Part shown: piece by piece, positions 60,676-64,000 of the stretch
Layout of the letters: each line of letters opens with the position of its first letter
How positions within the stretch are numbered: the stretch's first letter is position 1
Assembly (NCBI RefSeq): GCF_019972115.1
Contig: NZ_BPFJ01000001.1
Location: 248,001-312,000 of the forward strand
Direction: 5' to 3'
Length of the DNA stretch: 64,000 bases
DNA from: Sulfurovum sp. TSL6
GTDB lineage: Bacteria; Campylobacterota; Campylobacteria; Campylobacterales; Sulfurovaceae
Program-made: the position numbers and the translations under genes
The notes under the pieces: generated by a model
Databases searched by the model: none
Told to the model about the DNA's origin: nothing
The model's input: only the letters and a program-made list of their open reading frames with translations

Positions 60676-61674
60676 ATGAAGAAAAAGAAATTAGTCATTA
60701 TCGGGGCAGGGCTTAGTGGGCTCTATAGTGCTGTACTGCTTCAAGATAAGTATGATGTGACGATCATAGAAGCACGTAATCGTACAGGTGGACGGATCAT
60801 GGGGATAGACGGGCATGATATGGGACCCTCTTGGATCTGGCCACATCAAAAAAACATTTTAAAGCTCATAGAGATATTGGACTTGGAACTCTTTTCACAA
60901 TATACTGAGGGACTTGCCTCGTATGATGCTCCTGATGGTGTACAGCACTTTAGACCTTCTCAAACAGGGCCTTCCTTCCGACTCAAAGGCGGTATCAGTC
61001 AAATGGTCAGGGCTTTGGAAAATAGACTTGAAAATCCTGTTAAACTTAATGAGAAGGTGCTCTCTTTAACACAGTTAAATGAAATGATAGTGGTGAAAAC
61101 GCTAGATACAACGTATGAGGCAGAGATGGTGATCTCAACCCTGCCACCACGTTTAGCTGTAGAAAGTATAGCATACTCTCCTGCATTACCCGAAGCCCTT
61201 CATACACAACTACAGAATATACCTACATGGATGGGGTATGCTGCCAAGTGCGTGATTGAATATGCTGATGCCTTTTGGAGAGATAAGGGTTTGAGTGGTT
61301 TTGCCATTTCTCATCTGGGACCATTGGGTGAGATACATGATGCCTGTACTCATGAGAAAGCAGCACTCTTTGGTTTTGTACACAGTACTGAGAAGTATGA
61401 GAACTTTGAAGAAGATGTCATTCAACAACTTACTCGACTTTATGGAAGAAAAGCTTCCGATCCTATTAATTTCCACCTTGTAGACTGGAAAAAAGAGCCC
61501 TATACGTCAACACCTTTGGATGCTATGCCTCTGCGTGAGCATCCTTCCTATGGATTCAATGCAACACATTTTGACGGCCAGCTGATCTTTTTAGGTACAG
61601 AGAGTAGCTTTGTAGAAGGTGGGTATTTGGAGGGGGCAGTCACTTCAGCACTTGGATTATTGAAACGACTCTAG
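60676..61674 (+). CDS. FAD-dependent amine oxidase family protein
   Basis: This protein of about 332 residues starts at ATG 60676 (MKKKKLVIIGAGLSGLYSAV). It has an N-terminal FAD-binding GAGLSGLY motif and EARNRTGGRI. The C-terminal FAD block GQLIFLGTESSFVEGGYLEGAVTSA is the amine-oxidase signature. It is short for the family (usually about 450), with a compact substrate domain. The substrate is unknown: monoamine or another amine. Confidence 0.85.
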   Translation: MKKKKLVIIGAGLSGLYSAVLLQDKYDVTIIEARNRTGGRIMGIDGHDMGPSWIWPHQKNILKLIEILDLELFSQYTEGLASYDAPDGVQHFRPSQTGPSFRLKGGISQMVRALENRLENPVKLNEKVLSLTQLNEMIVVKTLDTTYEAEMVISTLPPRLAVESIAYSPALPEALHTQLQNIPTWMGYAAKCVIEYADAFWRDKGLSGFAISHLGPLGEIHDACTHEKAALFGFVHSTEKYENFEEDVIQQLTRLYGRKASDPINFHLVDWKKEPYTSTPLDAMPLREHPSYGFNATHFDGQLIFLGTESSFVEGGYLEGAVTSALGLLKRL

Positions 61675-61692
61675 TTTGAGGTAGATATGAAA

Positions 61693-62160
61693 TTATATTT
61701 TCATCACAAGCAGGTTACAAAAAGTATCAAGTATATTTACATCTTGAATAGGATTATCTTTTAGATCCAGATAGACAAGCTTTTGTAGTGATGTCAGACT
61801 TGTAACATCTTGGATGTGATTGTTATGTGCAACCACTTTTTTGAGTGCTGTAAGGTGATGCAGAGGTGTAATATCGGTGATGTGATTTTCCTGAATAAAA
61901 AGAAATTTCATTTTTGTATGTGAACTTAAAGGGCTAAGGTCAGAGATCTTATTGTGGGAAAGCGACAGTTTATGCAGTTTTTTCAGTGATGAAAGTGGTG
62001 TAATATCGGAGATATGGTTATCAGAGAGGGAAAGTGTTTCAAGCCAAGTGAGTGCAGCTAGCTCTGAAGGCACCTCTGTGAGTCCAAGACCACTGAGATC
62101 CAGGTATGTGAGTTTCTTTTTTTTACATAAAGCTATTTTTTCTAAAGCCTGCTTGTGCAT
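61693..62160 (-). CDS. Leucine-rich repeat protein, internalin-type repeats
   Basis: This 155-residue protein is almost all LRR. About five 22-residue units of the pattern LETLSLSDNHISDITPLSSLKK run from residue 35 to 150, the internalin/SDS22-like type with a DITPL motif. The N-terminus LTYLDLSGLGLTEVP gives a cap. It has no signal peptide, so it is likely a cytosolic scaffold. ACAGGATCACACT is the ribosome site. Confidence 0.8.
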   Translation of the reverse strand: MHKQALEKIALCKKKKLTYLDLSGLGLTEVPSELAALTWLETLSLSDNHISDITPLSSLKKLHKLSLSHNKISDLSPLSSHTKMKFLFIQENHITDITPLHHLTALKKVVAHNNHIQDVTSLTSLQKLVYLDLKDNPIQDVNILDTFCNLLVMKI

Positions 62161-62365
62161 AGTGTGATCCTGTTTTATTTACTGCAGAGATAATAGCATA
62201 TTTTTTAAGAGGAGTGATAGTAAAACATAAGGAAGTGACGTCGATACCTTTTAGCCAAACTAAAGCGATCCCAAAGTAGTATGAAAATCAATACAACTTT
62301 ACTTCTTTGATGGTGGTATGGAGAAAAGAAATTAAAACATTTATCGTAGCACTTAGAAGGAAATA

Positions 62366-62572
62366 ATGATGATAGATATAAACAAACCATGCATAAAACA
62401 ATGTTGTCTCAATGAAGATGATGTCTGTCTAGGGTGTTTTCGTACTTTTGACGATATGTGTCAATGGAACAAAGCAAATATAGAAGAAAAAACGCAGATG
62501 CTCAAAGTAGCACAGAGAAGAAAAAAAGAACATATACTTAAGCATACATCCTTACAAAAACCTTGTCCTTAA
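62366..62572 (+). CDS. DUF1289 small Cys-rich protein
   Basis: This 68-residue protein has the DUF1289 pattern: CIKQCCLNEDDVCLGCFRTF near 9-28, then W in MCQWNK. The start may be either of the two ATGs at 62366 and 62369. The family is a putative Fe-S or zinc protein of unknown role. The gene overlaps the stop of the esterase gene on the other strand by four bases. Confidence 0.8.
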   Translation: MMIDINKPCIKQCCLNEDDVCLGCFRTFDDMCQWNKANIEEKTQMLKVAQRRKKEHILKHTSLQKPCP

Positions 62573-63201
62573 AGTTTGTTTTTTATCCACTCTTTTATCA
62601 TCATCAATTCATCTTCGGCAATAGTATGGTCTTTATCATAACTTTTAAATGTGATGTCAAACCTGCCATTTTGTAATATTTCAATTTGTGTTTTTGAGGT
62701 ATTAAATGGGAGTATACCATCATAAGTCCCATGCGTACATAACCAGTTTGAAGTATTTACATTTGGGTTCATCTCTTGTAAAAGTATGTCGACATCGTAG
62801 ATATACCCACTTACTGCGATGTACCCTGCAAGCACTTTTTCATATCTGGCCCCAAATTCAAAGGTGAGCAGGGCACCTTGAGAGAATCCGAACAAAAAGC
62901 TTTCCTCGGCATTGAACTCCTCTTCAAAAAGGGCATCAAAGATCTCTGTTAGTAGTGCACGTGAATGTGTAATACCTTCTAACTGGTTGGGTGGCAGATC
63001 ATACCATGAGAATCCTCCATAGTAGTTATATGGAGCATCCAGTAAAAGGTAGTTCATGTCATCAATGTTGAGGTAGGATGGTAAGAAAGTAAATCCACGG
63101 GATGAATCTCCACGACCATGCAGAATGATCATAAGCTTTTTAGAGGCTATTTTTGAGGGGATAAAGATATTGTTGAGGGGCAAATTTTTATTTCTTGGCA
63201 T
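62569..63201 (-). CDS. Alpha/beta hydrolase, phospholipase/carboxylesterase (YpfH-like)
   Basis: This 210-residue serine hydrolase shows the oxyanion region ILHGRGDS near 27, the nucleophile elbow GFSQGALL near 104, Asp in GTYDGILPF near 158 and His in KDHTI near 190, a complete catalytic triad. It is a cytosolic carboxylesterase. AGGAAGCCAAGAA is the ribosome site. Confidence 0.86.
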   Translation of the reverse strand: MPRNKNLPLNNIFIPSKIASKKLMIILHGRGDSSRGFTFLPSYLNIDDMNYLLLDAPYNYYGGFSWYDLPPNQLEGITHSRALLTEIFDALFEEEFNAEESFLFGFSQGALLTFEFGARYEKVLAGYIAVSGYIYDVDILLQEMNPNVNTSNWLCTHGTYDGILPFNTSKTQIEILQNGRFDITFKSYDKDHTIAEDELMMIKEWIKNKL

Positions 63202-63294
63202 TTCTTGGCTTCCTGCATTGAATTGTTGATTCTTATCATGGTGTAGTATACTACGTTTATATTATCATATATGTTTTAAAAGACAAGGAGTTCT

Positions 63295-63825
63295 ATGGCA
63301 GCCAAAGCAACTATCTACAAAGCGTTACTGAACATTGCAAATATGGACAGCCATTATTACGCAGAGCATAATTTGACTATGGCAAAGCATCCATCAGAGA
63401 CTGACCTGCGTCTTATGGTCAGGTTGGTTGCATTTATACTGAATGCTAATGAAGCGCTGGAATTTTGTAAAGGGATATCACAAGAGGATGAACCTGATCT
63501 ATGGCAAAAATCTTTGGGTGGTGAGATAACACTATGGATAGACTTGGGGCAACCGGATGAAAAGCGTATTAAAAAGGCATGTGGGCGTTCTGAAAAAGTG
63601 ATTATCTATACCTACCAGGAAGGTATGGCTGCTTTATGGTGGAAACAGATCGAAATCTCACTGACACGTTTTTCCAATCTTCAAGTCATACATCTCGATA
63701 TAGAGGGTGATATAGAAGACCTTACAAAACGTGCCATGTCATTACAAGCCAATATATCGGACAATGAACTCACGTTAATGGATGATGCAAATAGTGTGGT
63801 CATTAGACAAAAGAATTGGATGTGA
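63295..63825 (+). CDS. yaeQ: YaeQ family protein
   Basis: This 176-residue protein of the YaeQ family (PD-(D/E)XK-like fold, function not firmly known) shows YKALLNIANMDSHYY, HPSETDLRLMVRLVAF near 34, PDLWQKSLGGEITLWIDLGQP near 71 and RIKKACGRSEKVIIYTY. Length and layout match E. coli YaeQ (181). AAGGAGTTCT is the ribosome site. Confidence 0.92.
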   Translation: MAAKATIYKALLNIANMDSHYYAEHNLTMAKHPSETDLRLMVRLVAFILNANEALEFCKGISQEDEPDLWQKSLGGEITLWIDLGQPDEKRIKKACGRSEKVIIYTYQEGMAALWWKQIEISLTRFSNLQVIHLDIEGDIEDLTKRAMSLQANISDNELTLMDDANSVVIRQKNWM

Positions 63826-63956
63826 TGACATTCTAGTATTAAGGTCAGAAAGTATTGTACATTTAATGTATATATTTATTTTATGGTATGATGCTGCCTC
63901 ATAGGATTGACCCTCACTGGTAATCAATACGTACACATAGAGGATTTAAGGTTAAG

Positions 63957-64000
63957 ATGAAGAAGTGTTATTGTAAAAGTGGATTGGATTTTTCAGCATG
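63957..64000 (+). CDS. YchJ/SEC-C-like protein, 5' end only
   Basis: The frame from ATG 63957 begins MKKCYCKSGLDFSA and runs off the right edge. The CYCKSGLDFSxC pattern is that of the SEC-C/YchJ zinc-binding start. The rest lies outside the window. Confidence 0.6.
   Translation, partial: MKKCYCKSGLDFSA

Overview
The window looks like a chemolithoautotrophic Campylobacterota chromosome, most like Sulfurovum or a relative. This is inferred from the AT-rich coding style, the short compact genes, two five-subunit 2-oxoacid:ferredoxin oxidoreductases of the kind that drive the reductive TCA cycle, a DAB inorganic-carbon pump, and many small oxygen-binding proteins (hemerythrins, group III truncated globins). 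No complete tRNA, rRNA or CRISPR array is visible. Layout: (1) 1-3.7 kb is the end of sbcD and all of sbcC. (2) 3.7-17.3 kb is a defence island: a GmrSD-like DUF262/DUF1524 nuclease, an OLD-type ATPase/TOPRIM nuclease with an unrecognised PD-(D/E)XK partner, a Cas4-like/DEDD (DUF2779) nuclease, and a four-gene Wadjet system (jetABCD). It is closed by a tyrosine integrase (17.4-18.6 kb) and a tRNA 3'-end fragment. (3) 18.6-23.2 kb is a mosaic in which small genes and selO are each followed by a palindromic repeat; two of these repeats run into another tRNA 3'-end fragment, which suggests repeated integration or cassette-like gain. (4) 23.3-28 kb holds a Kef-type antiporter, a MOSC protein and several unknown small genes. 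(5) 28.4-32.1 kb is the first five-subunit oxidoreductase operon, followed by trigger factor. (6) 33.7-43.4 kb is a run of accessory genes: LRR and LRV repeat proteins, two truncated globins, two hemerythrins, a ClpS-like adaptor, an unusual ClpA/FtsH hybrid AAA+ protein with a broken zinc site, and paired paralogues of unknown Cys-containing proteins. (7) 43.5-48.7 kb is a DAB inorganic carbon transport operon on the minus strand. (8) 49.4-53.1 kb is the second five-subunit oxidoreductase operon, then a COG0523 GTPase. (9) 54-64 kb holds mixed housekeeping and stress genes: ArsI-like lyase, TRIC channel, pirin, DUF2202 protein, MdaB, amine oxidase, esterase, YaeQ and the start of a YchJ-like gene. 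How it fits together: the DAB pump supplies inorganic carbon, and the two ferredoxin-dependent oxidoreductases can use it for reductive carboxylation of acetyl-CoA and/or succinyl-CoA. These enzymes are oxygen sensitive, so the nearby hemerythrins and globins, two of which have FNR-type boxes at activating positions, may buffer oxygen or NO. The most original points are the OLD/PD-(D/E)XK/Cas4-like nuclease cluster, the ClpA-FtsH pseudoprotease, the tandem att/palindrome array, and the two oxidoreductase operons with identical ferredoxin subunits.
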